This document shows positions 1 to 9,514 of a stretch of DNA of 64,000 nucleotides, piece after piece (positions within the stretch are counted from its first letter, which is position 1; every line of letters begins with the position of its first letter). The stretch covers positions 8,870,559-8,934,558 of the forward strand of contig JAQNBH010000004.1 of the NCBI GenBank assembly GCA_028752905.1. Reading direction: 5' to 3'. This stretch comes from Cladorhizidae sp. MBARI D1340-BT2 (taxonomy: Eukaryota; Porifera; Demospongiae; Poecilosclerida; Cladorhizidae). Below the pieces are notes generated by a model, which worked only from the letters and a program-made list of their open reading frames with translations, ran no database searches and was not told where the DNA came from. A program made the translations under genes and the position numbers.

Positions 1-718
1 TCCATTGGGGATTTGTTTCATGCATTTTCTTTTGGGTGTTGTTGGCTTCTTGAGAGATTGGCATTCTCCTTGAAGGTACTCTATCATTATTCCATTGGTT
101 ATCTCTGTGATGACTAGCAGGTTCGCTGATTTTAAATCATGGTGAGTTACAGCAGGCTTTGGATGGCGCAGTTTCTTCATGATGCTTGCCTCTTGCAGGA
201 AAGCATATGGATGCATTAATAATAATAGTAATAATACTATTAATGCATGCATGGTGCCTTGTTTAAGCATACTGATGAAAAGGGGACAGAAAGAGAGGAG
301 AAGCAAGATGCACTATATGATTCCTAGCATCTTCTGTAGCCCACATACTTCCAAGCACACTTGCTATCTTAAAGTCCGTGCCGAGAATGTGAAGAAAAAT
401 CGTTATAAATGGCCATGATGAATCCATTGGGGATGTGTCTTCTTGGTTGGTGGTTCTTTTGGGTGTTGTTGCTGCTTGAAGAAATGTTTTTGTTATTTCA
501 TTTGTTGTGCATATTATTATTGTTTTCTACGCAGATTAACTCTCTTTTTTTTTTTTACTCCAGCATTCACTCACTCGTATTTATTTAATTTAGACCGCAT
601 GAACACCCAAAATGTCTTGTTTGGCTCACTCACTCTCATCATTTTTAGTTCATTCACAAAAATTTCACAATACATTTTTAATACATGCATAATATATTTT
701 TAACCCTCCTTAAATTTT
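1..718. other. No gene recognised; partial repeat
   Basis: No convincing coding sequence is seen. The motif tccattggggat followed by a ttttgggtgttgtt stretch occurs at about 2-45 and again at about 422-475. This suggests two diverged copies of one repeat flanking a low-complexity AT-rich stretch. A short open frame at 179-418 has no protein-like features. Confidence 0.4.
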
Positions 719-879
719 TCCGACAACATGCACTCGGAATTAAAAAATGCAGATCAACCTCAAACTTTCTCAAATGAGATAGTTATATCACTATTGCTAG
801 AAATAGTGATGCAAGGATCTCATTTTTGAGACAGATTGAGGGTGATCTGCATTTTTATTCTGAGTGTGCATGTTGTCGA
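719..879. repeat. 160-bp foldback (MITE-like) hairpin
   Basis: The left arm, beginning gacaacatgcactc near 721, is repeated in inverted form at about 827-878 (ending gagtgtgcatgttgtc). The arms are about 45-50 bp with a few mismatches. The loop holds a second small palindrome, atcactattgctagaaatagtgat (about 788-811). This is the structure of a small non-autonomous foldback element. No target duplication was assigned. Confidence 0.65.
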
Positions 880-1063
880 CAGAACGACATTCTCTCTTGA
901 TTTATTTTTTAACTTTATTTTATGAGAATGAGATAATATGACGAGACATTAAATAATGTATTTTTTTAATAGTAAAAATATATTTTATACATATATGACA
1001 AAACTATTTTATACATACATATATGACAAAATTATATCAATCTAGTTTCTTGTACTACTTGCC

Positions 1064-2231
1064 CTAAAATGTTTTATTTGTTATTTCGGTATATTGTTCG
1101 GGAGTAACTTTGTTCAAGAATGACGGGATGAAAGAATCGGCTTTGTTCTCAAATAACTGGAAACAATGTTCATTCACTAACACAATAACTTCGCAGCCGC
1201 GAAGTGTAGCACTGGGAACAATCCATTCTGCCTTTTCATATCGTACAATTAGCTTTAGCATTACCGTTGTAATGGCTTGTTGATGGTCGAGTTGTATACC
1301 TTGTAAGACTTGTTCACTCAGATTCTTAAATCGATCTTTTAGTGATAGATCCTTCACAGCTGGGTGAAACTCCATCAGGTAGAGCAATGAAATAAAAAGA
1401 CTTCGACGCATATACTTTCCCATGTGTTTACTCATGTTCATGACAGCCGAATCGCTGTCGAAATTGTTTTTGAGCCACTCTTCTTGATTCGTTTCGGGAA
1501 TCATGAAAGGAGGTTTGATATATGTATTTTCCGTTTCTTTCTCTTCCCCTTTTCCTTCTTCCTCCTCCAGTTCTTCTTCGTCGCATGATGATAATGTTTC
1601 TTCTTCTATGCATCTTTTTTTGGTCGGAGGTTCATCGACGACGTCCTTCGGCATATTGAAATCACTATCGGATATATTTTCTAGTAAAAGGGTCAGGTCG
1701 TCGGGAATTGCTTCGCATAAATGCGATAATTCTAATTCGGTAATCACATCTTGTTTTTCTGGTGGTGGTGGTATGTTTGCTGACGAAGGTGGTTGAGTCT
1801 TGTGTTCTGTCTTGGAATATAAATTTTTTCTTTTCGAAGTTTTCCTTACTTTTTCTTCTAGTTCTGTTAGTTTGATGTAGCATGCCTTGTGGTGCTCCTC
1901 GTTCACAACCGGTATACAAAGTTTCAAGACTTCTTGCAAATTACTGGCAATTTGTTTGTCTTTCCCTGCTGCAATGTTGATATCGTGCAGACAGTTGCAA
2001 AAAAAAATAAGTAGATCTTTTTTTGGCTGCAGAGTCTTTTCTTTTTAATCCATGCAACATCAGATGGAGGCGTTTCAAAGAAAACGGAAATTTTTTTGAT
2101 GAGAGAACAGACGACATGTTGTTGTTGAGCTTCTTGCTTCTTCGTTTGTCTGCAGTAATTTTAGTGCATTTTATAGAAATAGGCAAGGAATTAAAGCAAT
2201 CAGTTTTTATTAACACTTCTTTGTCAATCAA
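1064..2231 (-). pseudogene. Uncharacterised charged protein, one frameshift
   Basis: A long minus-strand reading frame of at least 291 codons ends at 1064. It stays open upstream of the first listed start to about 2045. A second frame (1941-2231) carries a matching upstream part beginning with a normal Met, so one indel near the T-runs at 2018-2046 probably separates them. The protein has a Pro-rich stretch, a basic PPTKKRC motif that could be a nuclear localisation signal, an extended acidic Glu run, and a more globular hydrophobic C-terminal third. I do not recognise the family. The same region read on the plus strand gives only Ser-rich shadow frames. Its size and proximity to the cluster at 7.3-11.5 kb leave open a common origin, but nothing in the sequence proves that. 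Confidence 0.45.
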
Positions 2232-2286
2232 CAGCTTATATTATATAACACATTTTGGTTACCTTTTTACTTGCAGGTTTCCTGTT

Positions 2287-3246
2287 TGCTCAAACAGAAA
2301 TAATAATATGACTAGGAACGTTTTGGACCAATCGTTGTAACACTTGGAAATGATCCTTACACCTTTTTAGTGCTTGCAAAATATCACTTGGAAATTCTAA
2401 CCAATGGGAAATAAGACTCAGCTGAATAAAAGCAACAGAAAAATGAACACTGGAAAATACCTGAGATCGACAACAACATGGATACCACCGATATAGACAC
2501 CATGAGTGCCGAGATAACCACCAAGAGTGCCGAGATCACCGTCTTGAAAGCCGAGATCGATATCTTGAATGCCAAAATCGCCGCCACCTTGAATGCCAAA
2601 ATCGCCGCCACCTTGAATGCCAAAATCTATATCAAGATTGCCAGTACGAAGATCGAGACCATCTGTGTTCTTCCTGACGAGGAGGGTGCATCCACCACCA
2701 CTGATGAAGAAATTCAAGAATATCCGTGGCTCCTTAATTGTTTTGCTCACTCCCAAAATGAAACTTACCTCAATGAATGTATGATACAGGGATATATGTT
2801 GGATGTTGACTCTTACGATACGAATAATGAAAATACCACTGCATGTTAATAAGTAAATTATTATAATATATTCGAATGTATTCTGATTTCATTTCATGAA
2901 ATAATAAATTAACTTTCTCTTTTGTCACATCAGAAAATAACATTTTAACTAACGTGTGTTTTCGAAACCAAGGTGTTTTGTCTGAGGCAGGTGTTCTTTT
3001 TACTCATCACAAATCTGTGGTGGGCGTAGATGAATAGGAGGGAGGGGAGAGGCACAGATTTAATCTAATAGTATAGTTTCGAAACAACCATAGAGAGACT
3101 GAGCTATCTGTGTGTTGTTGTTAAGAGAAAACGAAATGGACAACGTTCAACTAATCGCAACACTGCTCAAACAGAAATAATAATATGACTAGGAACGTTT
3201 TGGACCAATCGTTGTAAAACTTGGAAATGATCCTTACACCTTTTTT
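2287..3246. repeat. 82-bp direct repeats flanking a small ORF
   Basis: The segment at 2287-2368 (tgctcaaacagaaataataa onward through gatccttacaccttttt) recurs almost identically at 3164-3246. The pair brackets about 800 bp containing the ORF at 2478-2849. The spacing suggests a tandem duplication or a small LTR-like or recombination structure. No terminal dinucleotides or target duplication could be fixed. Confidence 0.6.
2478..2849 (+). CDS. Small acidic protein with FPW/YPW-type motif and internal repeat
   Basis: This is a 123-codon ORF with an ATG. The N-terminal half is built of short repeats (AEIT, LNAKIAAT); a 24-nt unit at about 2580-2630 is perfectly duplicated. The C-terminal half contains EEIQEYPWLLN, then a short acidic helix with LNECM and QGY. 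The order of residues in this half (acidic, aromatic-Pro-Trp, N, then Y-L-x-E-C-M, then Q-G-Y, then Asp-rich) matches the acidic ORFs inside both Mutator-like copies at 18657-19037 and 37559-37921. It is therefore probably a relic of that element family's accessory protein. The function is unknown. Confidence 0.4.
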   Translation: MDTTDIDTMSAEITTKSAEITVLKAEIDILNAKIAATLNAKIAATLNAKIYIKIASTKIETICVLPDEEGASTTTDEEIQEYPWLLNCFAHSQNETYLNECMIQGYMLDVDSYDTNNENTTAC

Positions 3247-3338
3247 TCATTATTCGGTTTATTTCTTCTGTCTCACCAACAGTTTTGGGAGGGGTACTAA
3301 ATAAGGCAAGTCTCCATTGTAAAGCAGTTTACACAAGA

Positions 3339-3506
3339 ATGGACAAGCAATTTCTTGTGTGTCTGTTTATATTATTTATACTTGTAATAATCGTGGGTTT
3401 GCTTTCAATTTTAGTAGTGAAAGTCTTTTTGAAGAATCCAAGTTCGAACAGTCCACCACCACCACCACCTTCTCCAACAGGTCACTCGATAAGAATTTTT
3501 CAGTAA
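3339..3506 (+). CDS. Small single-pass membrane protein, 55 aa
   Basis: The ATG at 3339 opens a 55-residue frame. Residues about 5-30 form one strongly hydrophobic helix (FLVCLFILFILVIIVGLLSI), followed by a Lys and then a poly-Pro stretch before the stop. The frame could also be an exon, because acag|gtcact at about 3477-3486 resembles a splice donor inside the Pro stretch. The family is not recognised. The next small membrane ORF starts 9 bp after this stop. Confidence 0.35.
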   Translation: MDKQFLVCLFILFILVIIVGLLSILVVKVFLKNPSSNSPPPPPPSPTGHSIRIFQ

Positions 3507-3514
3507 GACAGATA

Positions 3515-3622
3515 ATGAAAGTTGCTGAACTTACTTTTATGTTAGACTTAATTATATTGTTATTGGTTGTTAATATTATTTTTGTATTGATTTTATATTG
3601 TTATATTTTAAGACATGCTTGA
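3515..3622 (+). CDS. Small hydrophobic protein, 35 aa
   Basis: The ATG at 3515 opens a 35-residue frame that is almost entirely one transmembrane helix (FMLDLIILLLVVNIIFVLIL). It ends CYILRHA and stops. It lies directly downstream of another single-helix ORF in a different frame. Such pairs are common in viral and mobile DNA, but AT-rich DNA also yields hydrophobic frames by chance, so confidence is low. Confidence 0.25.
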   Translation: MKVAELTFMLDLIILLLVVNIIFVLILYCYILRHA

Positions 3623-3744
3623 GTTTTTTGATATACATAAAAAACATATTTAAATGTTTTAAAAATGCAAGTCTACTACCTCTATGCTATGTATCATAAG
3701 AGTTTTTTTTTTTAAAGTTTGAAGTCTTAGTCCATTGCTTCTTC

Positions 3745-4020
3745 TTGTCCGTCGTCGTCTACCCTTTGTCTCTTAGACGGCACGGTGATATTTGTTTCTG
3801 TATTTTCGTTGGCAAGCATGGTTTGGTCTACTGTTGCATTTCCTGCTGGATCTGTAGATATCCATGGCATGCTTCATTATCGGGGAGGTTTTGCTCACTC
3901 CCAAAAGTTCCTCTAAGAATTGAGTTATGTCGTCAGCAGTGTGCAGGAACAGGCCAGCAATAACTTTAGCCAGCGGTGAGATGCTGGGCAATTTTCCAGA
4001 TGCAGCAACATAAATTCCAT
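3745..4020. other. Diverged relic related to 2478-2849
   Basis: The stretch gatatccatggcatgcttca followed by ggttttgctcactcccaaaa (about 3855-3905) resembles the coding sequence around the YPW motif at 2720-2760 (ttttgctcactcccaaaatg). An open frame also exists on the minus strand at 3773-3991 but shows no known motif. This is best read as a decayed third copy of the same family. Confidence 0.3.
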
Positions 4021-4363
4021 ATTAGGATGCATGGACCACAGAGCGGAAGATGTCCTGGTGGGGGACTCCCTCCAATAGAGGCCACAGCCATTGGTTAGTA
4101 GACTAGTTTTTAAGTGGTCAAAGGCTGGTTTTTAATATTTGATGACACGCCTTCTATGCTAATATTATTGGAAAGCACATGAGCCAAATACATTGTAAAT
4201 GGACAAAGCATTAATATTTTTTTAATTTTACCCACAAAAATGGTTTATGCCCCCCTTAAATTTTCATGCATGGGAGGTACAATTAAGAAAGTTATGGTGC
4301 TTTAAAAAAAACTACAAAATGGCCTTTGACCACTAGTCTCCCCTTTATCCTTTTAGTGAATTA

Positions 4364-5356
4364 ACTGATTATTGTACTCCTTCAGAATGCACCACCCCCC
4401 CCTCAGAAGGCACCCACTCAGAAGGCACCACCACCACCTCAGAAGGCACCCCCTCAGAAGGCACCACCACCCCTCAGAATTACTACACTGATTATTGTCC
4501 TCTGTATCCTTGTTAGAATTGGAGCCATTGGAGCCACACACCAGCTCCCCCTCACACACCAGCTCCCCCTCGAGGGAGAAGGCGTTGGAGAGGGAGAAGG
4601 CATTGGAGCAGAGGGAGAAGGCGTTGCAGGAGGAAGAGCTGGAACTGGTGAATATGGTGGAGGTGGTGCTGTTGAAGTCCAAGAGTTTGGAAATTATCTC
4701 TCAGAGATTAAAAAGGTGCTCACATACTTCAACAAAGACTATGTGATAGCCCTGCTGTGTCCGGTAAGTTAAACTGAGAGTATTGCATTGATCATCCTGC
4801 AGCTATGCCACCATAAAAGTGCCCATCCTTCAGCCTATCTAAGGCATGTAAAGAGAAAACACGGCAAATTCCATATTCCCATAGTTCAAAAAAAGAAAGA
4901 GTAAGTTATGTACATTCATTTACCTCTTTTGGGGGGGTTGGTAAAAAGTGGTTGTAACACTTTTTTCTCTTTTTTTTCAGAGGAATTATTTCAGAGAGAT
5001 ATGATGGTACCCTTTTCAAGGAGATGATAGAAAAACTGAGGAAGTACAAATTACTGTCACAAAGAACTAAAACCAATCTTGCACTATTTATAAGGGTGTA
5101 AAGGCGTTGTGTGTCCAAATTTGGGTTGTCTACACAAATTTCGTGCTGTAACGTTTGAAAAACATATCAAAACCAAACATGATGGATTCGAAGATCCTTT
5201 GGTTTTGATGGAAGAAGAAGAGTAAGTGAAATAGCTACATACATTTTTGTTGGGGGTGGTTGTAATACTTTTCCCCCTCTTTTTTCCAGTGGTGAAGAGT
5301 TTATGAGCGAGTTTCCACTCAATGCTGACGGAGATTCAGAGACAGATTTCATTTGA
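4364..5356 (+). CDS. Spliced C2H2 zinc-finger protein gene, possibly frameshifted
   Basis: The frame opens at about 4364 with Pro-rich repeats (QKAPPPP), a hydrophobic stretch and a Gly/Glu-rich region (GEGVGEGEGIG). It ends at ...VIALLCP where a gtaagt donor lies at 4764. Introns are 4764-4802 (39 bp), 4901-4980 (80 bp) and 5222-5289 (68 bp), all GT-AG and phase-compatible. Joining exons 1 and 2 creates a C2H2-type finger (CP then LCHHKSAHPSAYLRHVKRKH). Exon 3 runs from 4981. A second finger-like unit (CPNLGCLHKFRAVTFEKHIK) lies in another frame from about 5094, so a one-base indel near 5090-5100 is likely. The last exon ends in an acidic tail and TGA at 5354-5356. Introns 2 and 3 resemble each other, which suggests tandem duplication of a finger-plus-intron module. 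Its role is unknown; a nuclear DNA-binding protein is an inference. Confidence 0.6.
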
Positions 5357-5419
5357 ATTTTCTCATTTATTTAGCTACATGTTCAATTATTCAATTTATT
5401 ATGTTTGTTTGTTTGTATG

Positions 5420-5965
5420 TATGCACCTCGCGATTCCAGCAGACTCATTTGGGGGGGTGGGGCTGGAGCCATGAACTGGAATCGAGGTGCCTATGTTGGA
5501 ACTGGGGCATAGGTACCCTATATTGGAACTGGGGTGACCTGATAGGGATAAGGACCTATGTCCCAGTTTCAATAGTAGGCACCTCGATTCCAACCGACTC
5601 ATTTGGGTGTGTGGCTGGAGCCAAGAACTGGAATCGAGGTGCCTCATTTTGGAACTGGGGCATAGGTGCCCTATATTGCAATTAAGGTGACCTCATAGGG
5701 ATATAGGGAACTATGTCCCAGTTTCAATAGTAGCCAAGAACTAGGATCGAGGTGCCTTATGTTGGAAACTGGGGCATAGGTACCCTATATTGGAACAGGG
5801 GTGACCTCATAGGGATATAATGGAACTATGTCCCAGTTTCAATAGTAGGCACCTCGATTCCAGCTGACTCATTTGGGGGGGTGGGGTGGAGCCATGAACT
5901 GGAATCGAGGTGCCTTATGTTTGGAAACCAGGTTTCACAATTTGGAGGGGGGGATTGAAGTGATG
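5420..5965. repeat. Minisatellite of hairpin-forming units
   Basis: About three and a half copies of a roughly 150-bp and longer unit are present. Each contains cacctcgattcca...tggaatcgaggtg as inverted arms (about 5426-5492, 5579-5642, 5849-5913). Each also contains a second inverted pair, ttggaactggggcatagg versus cctatgtcccagtttcaa. Each unit can therefore fold into two hairpins. Several open frames across it (5353-6077, both strands) are by-products of the repeat and not genes. Confidence 0.75.
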
Positions 5966-6244
5966 GTATATACAAAATTGACTGTTTAGTCAAGAAGATG
6001 GAAGGAAAGAGGCTGCAGGTACATGTGCCCAAGTCGACGCAGGTGAGTGACGGAGCAATGGGCCAAATATTTGGCATGGAAAAAGACTTGTCCAGTAAAG
6101 AATATTGCTGGCTGCAAATACCTAGTGCAGCGGAGTCTGATGGAAGTCAGGGGGAGGTGTAGCTTTCTGTTAAAGTACACAATTATGTGTATGTCTGTTT
6201 TTAAGGGTGTTTTCTCCTTATTCTGCATGTTTACACAAGAGTCC
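5966..6244. other. No gene recognised
   Basis: Unique-looking DNA lies between the hairpin minisatellite and the hAT fragment. Short open frames exist on both strands (5986-6295) without recognisable motifs, splice structure or repeats. Confidence 0.3.
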
Positions 6245-7341
6245 CAGGGGAGGAGACAGGAGATTTTTTATATGACTGATATCGAACTCGTTTAATAAAA
6301 TATTATCGTGGGATGGTTATAACTATGCCGTTGTTTGGTATGTTATTGTTGATTTAAGTTTTGGCAAACGCTTCTATCCCTTTAAGTTGTAGCTTTATCG
6401 GCGAGTTTTTGTCTTTATTGGCGGCTTTTGAGTATAGTATTTTAGCGGTTTTATTGGCTTCGACAGGGATAGTGGGAGGGGGGGGGGGGGGGCTGAGATA
6501 TGCATGCAGAAATTTCGCTGGACTACGCCCACCTTGTCTAGCCATATATACTAGCTAATTGGTGGAACAATTATTATACTTCCATGGATTCTCACCCAAC
6601 TGACAAATTTAATTTAAAGGACTCAATGGTGTATTCTTTGCATGATTGTGTGTACAAAAAACATCAATCCAAAAAACTTCTTTCGTTCATCATTATCATT
6701 GGTGACTGAAACCAAGTTTTAAGTGAGTCTGATAAATCTTTGTGGACATGGAGAAGCAAGCAACTATTAAGCTTTACTCCAGTCATCGTAGACCTTGTGT
6801 ACGTTAAGACACGCTTCAGTGCAGAAAACGTTCTTTCAGCCATTGCTGATGTAACAGGGATTGTTAGATAGAGATGAAGGAGCTGATGCACAGTTGGTAG
6901 CATTGTTTTGAAAATGCTTTTCTTGTTCATTACATCACAGATCGTCTGTACAGAAGTGATTTTCTTCACTTCAAGGCTACCTTGCTTGACAACATCCTGT
7001 AAGAGTTGGAGGTGTCTGGCCAAGTCTGACATAATGACATCATCTTTGTAGAAAGATTTCTTGAGCTCTTCCATGCTGTCTTCATAATCATTACCATTTG
7101 CTGCAATCACAAGAGTTTTTTCAATTGCCAGGATTGATGGAATATGTTGTTTACTAAACCTGTCTTCCAACTCACCGTAGAACAGGTCACACGCTTCAAA
7201 GAACATTTGCCGAAAGCTTGCCTTTGCAGGCATAAAAAGGTGTGGTCCACTCCCACTTTCATTGGTAATTCTCGCCCTGTTTGCTTTCTGCCGTATCTTG
7301 CTTTCTGCCGTATCACAGTAGAGAGAAAAAAAAACCAGCAT
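6245..7341 (-). mobile_element. Truncated hAT transposon (ZMYM1/TTF-type), copy 1
   Basis: The left end caggggaggagacaggag at 6245 matches the left terminus of the fuller copy at 56009. The minus-strand frame 6664-7341 encodes the C-terminal part of a hAT transposase, with the dimerisation signature LYLTIPVTSAMAERTFSALK followed by R, then LNSCLLLHVHKD. The ORF homologous to it lies at 56240-56830 in the second copy. The element is cut off at about 7341, where unrelated sequence begins, so it lacks the zinc finger and the first catalytic Asp. About 230 bp of extra sequence sits behind the terminus (about 6265-6480) relative to the other copy, ending in a 14-nt G run. Confidence 0.75.
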
Positions 7342-7689
7342 GGAGAATCTCTGTGTTCACTGGGCAATCTTCGGAATTTTATTTACACAGATGATGAATC
7401 AGTTCGTGTTTTTGATTATACTGGACTTCCTCTGATGTATTTTCACAGTACTGGAAAAGGCAAAAACAAGGGTCTGGTTGAATTCATCCCAGACTGGACC
7501 TACGACAGAAAAAACAACAATTTGCAGTTTTTTCTCGGAACAATGAATGTGACTACTGTTACGTGGGAATTTGATGTTTTTAAAATTAACCGAACCGATC
7601 TCTGTATGGTGCATCAGGGTTGGTTTCACACCACATATCAAATAGATACCATTAGAGATTTCGACCTACTTCTGTCTCGGCCAATGTGA
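7342..7689 (+). CDS. Unrecognised ORF fragment, truncated at its 5' end
   Basis: A frame of about 115 codons is open from the hAT breakpoint to TGA at 7687-7689. The translation has a balanced globular composition, rich in aromatics (for example GLPLMYFHSTGKGKNKG and WEFDVFKINRTDLC), unlike random AT-rich DNA. It overlaps the 3' end of the nucleotidyltransferase relic on the opposite strand by about 38 bp, so the two are convergent if both are real. The minus strand of the same stretch is also open in one frame (7399-7641), so strand assignment is not certain. The 5' portion was lost or displaced when the hAT copy inserted. The family is not recognised. Confidence 0.4.
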   Translation, partial: GESLCSLGNLRNFIYTDDESVRVFDYTGLPLMYFHSTGKGKNKGLVEFIPDWTYDRKNNNLQFFLGTMNVTTVTWEFDVFKINRTDLCMVHQGWFHTTYQIDTIRDFDLLLSRPM

Positions 7690-8490
7690 GTAGACTCTTA
7701 ACATCGGATGATCCACCAACATCGAGATACATTTCCCCATCTAAAATGACCAATTTCTTCCATCGAGGATCGTCTCTGTTTTTTTGCCTGGTCATGTCTT
7801 CAATGGTTGTTGGAACTGGCACAGCCCAACCACGTCGTCTTTTGAAATGATCACGTTTTCGTGTATCAAACAAGCAACACGAATGCCGTCATATTTTATC
7901 TGTAACAGCCAGTTGTTGTTTCGTTCCCAGACGTGTTTAAAACTTATGAGATCTGTTTTTAAAAACAAAGGCAATCGATGTGATCCCTCGTGAGAAAATC
8001 TCAACGAGTCGATATCTGCTTCCCATAAACGTTGAAGTCTTTCTAGTTTATAAGACTTCCAAACGTTGTTATGGAAAACTCCACAGCGTACACTCCTGTA
8101 TCTGTGATGTACGTGAAACCCTCCCTCCATGGATGTTAGGTACTAGTGTCAAAAACCAGATTATGATAACGGAATTCGGCATTTCCATCGACTCGTTGGA
8201 CAAAAACGGTACCTCTGGTAAATCACTATAGAAAACTTCTATTCCGCCGTCTTCATTTTTTACAAGAGTGATAAGTTGCTAATGGTAAACACATATTTTG
8301 TGATAATGGGAATTTTTATTTCTAAAAAAGCATGACTCCAAAGACGATGTCTTGGCAGATCGCTTAGGTCGAAATTTGTCTGTGCGTAAAATTCTTCAGG
8401 AGTTACAGGAATTTTTGTGGATATGATAAGAAAAAAGTGACTTTCGTCGAGTTCTTTGTTGGTAAGAGAAACAAACAAAGGATCTGTCAT
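7652..8490 (-). pseudogene. Covalent nucleotidyltransferase relic (mRNA-capping-enzyme or ligase-like)
   Basis: The minus-strand frames contain the lysine-adenylate/guanylate motif I KYDGIR (7880-7897). About 55 codons later comes motif III, ILDGEM (DGE at 7733-7741), and a basic KRRRGW stretch lies between them. This order and spacing are those of the capping-enzyme guanylyltransferase, DNA ligase and RNA ligase superfamily, in which the motif I Lys takes the nucleotide covalently. DGEMxLD is closest to capping enzymes. An ATG at 8490 starts a plausible N-terminal part. The coding sequence is broken by indels near 8270, between about 8130 and 8160, and near 7870-7885, and by a TAA at about 7650. 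Beyond the TAA a WYLFDMW string in the same frame could be motif IIIa. Motifs IV and V were not found. A divergent plus-strand ORF starts about 28 bp away. Cellular origin is unlikely because it is intronless and packed among unknown ORFs. Confidence 0.55.
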
Positions 8491-8517
8491 GGCTGTTGGA
8501 AGAGAGTGTTTCGAGAT

Positions 8518-9267
8518 ATGATGAATTACAAAAAGGAACAAACCGGTTCAAAAATCGAAATAGAACTCAGATACGCCTCCATAATCCGGATGGTTCGCAC
8601 AACCTTTGGTACACAGGAGTTGTTTCTGAAATACCCTCCAAACCAATGAGAATGGGAATTCATTGATACGGACACAGAACCAAAACAACGATCTCGAAGT
8701 GTTTTTTACCGGGTTTTTTACCCGGATGGACACAAAGAAACTTATGTGGAGACAAAAAAGGTAATACGGCGTCTTTCTTGGTTTGATCAGTTTCCACATG
8801 GAACACTGTAACTTTCCGAAGAAAAAAAACAGAACAGAAAAAATTGTCTGTTGTGTCACAGACGTAGTGTCTTACGTATGATATTGATTCCAGGTTCTGG
8901 TGTCGCATTGCATTTCAATATACCATCGGCTGCTCCTGACATTGTGAAATATTGTCCTTTTGGTATAGGAATACAAAATGAAACACTAGCAGGACTGCAC
9001 ATAGACCCAGACATGTCTTCTTTGGATTTTATCAGAGAAACCAGACGTATTGTGTGGAATGTTGCTCGAAACGGTACTACCATTGAAGACAGGTTTTTTG
9101 TGTTACCATCGTTTCGTCCACCTTTCACAGAATCTGTACAGAAGGTCTTGCATTCTCTGCGTTTTACTGCCTCTAACAGCAAATTATATACAACCAGTTG
9201 GGATGACGATCAGCTGTCTGAAACAGAGGATCATGAAGACATTGATGTAAAGGAGACACCAGATTGA
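8518..9267 (+). pseudogene. Unrecognised protein, one frame with two in-frame stops
   Basis: One plus-strand frame runs from an ATG at about 8518 to TGA at 9265-9267. It is interrupted by TGA at 8647-8649 and TAA at 8809-8811. All three segments read as ordinary globular protein: a Tyr/Lys-rich part, then FYRVFYPDGHKETY, then a longer part with LIPGSGVALHFN and an acidic tail (ETEDHEDIDVKETPD). Retention of one frame across two stops suggests point nonsense mutations, not noise. The region around 8660-8860 is also open on the minus strand, so the middle segment is the least certain. There is no recognised domain. Confidence 0.4.
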
Positions 9268-9514
9268 TTTTTTGGTCCTTTTTTCAAAGAGTGACAACTC
9301 AGTCGATCGTGTCAAGACCGAAAATACTACACACATATACACAGATATATATGTATTATTTTATATATTATTCTACATGTGTATTATTTTAGAGGCGCAA
9401 CGCTGGCAGTTTTAGAAAAATTTCACTTTTAACTGTGTGGAATTAAAAGAGATATCTTGATGAAAAAGCACACACCCAAAAAATTGTTATCATATTCTTT
9501 TTAGAACCACGAGC
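9268..9514. other. AT-rich spacer
   Basis: This is a non-coding gap between two plus-strand ORFs of the unknown cluster. It contains T-runs just after the upstream stop (gattttttggtccttttttc) and a tatatatgtattatttta-rich stretch. A transcription-unit boundary is possible but is not shown by any recognisable signal. Confidence 0.3.

Noticed and set aside
4353..4682. Minus-strand Ser/Asn/Cys-rich ORF
   Set aside because: Antisense of the Pro/Gly-rich exon of the spliced zinc-finger gene.
8548..8908. Minus-strand ORFs as an N-terminal extension of the nucleotidyltransferase
   Set aside because: A stop lies just upstream of the ATG at 8490, and the plus strand reads as a coherent frame there; both strands being open makes an extension unsafe to call.
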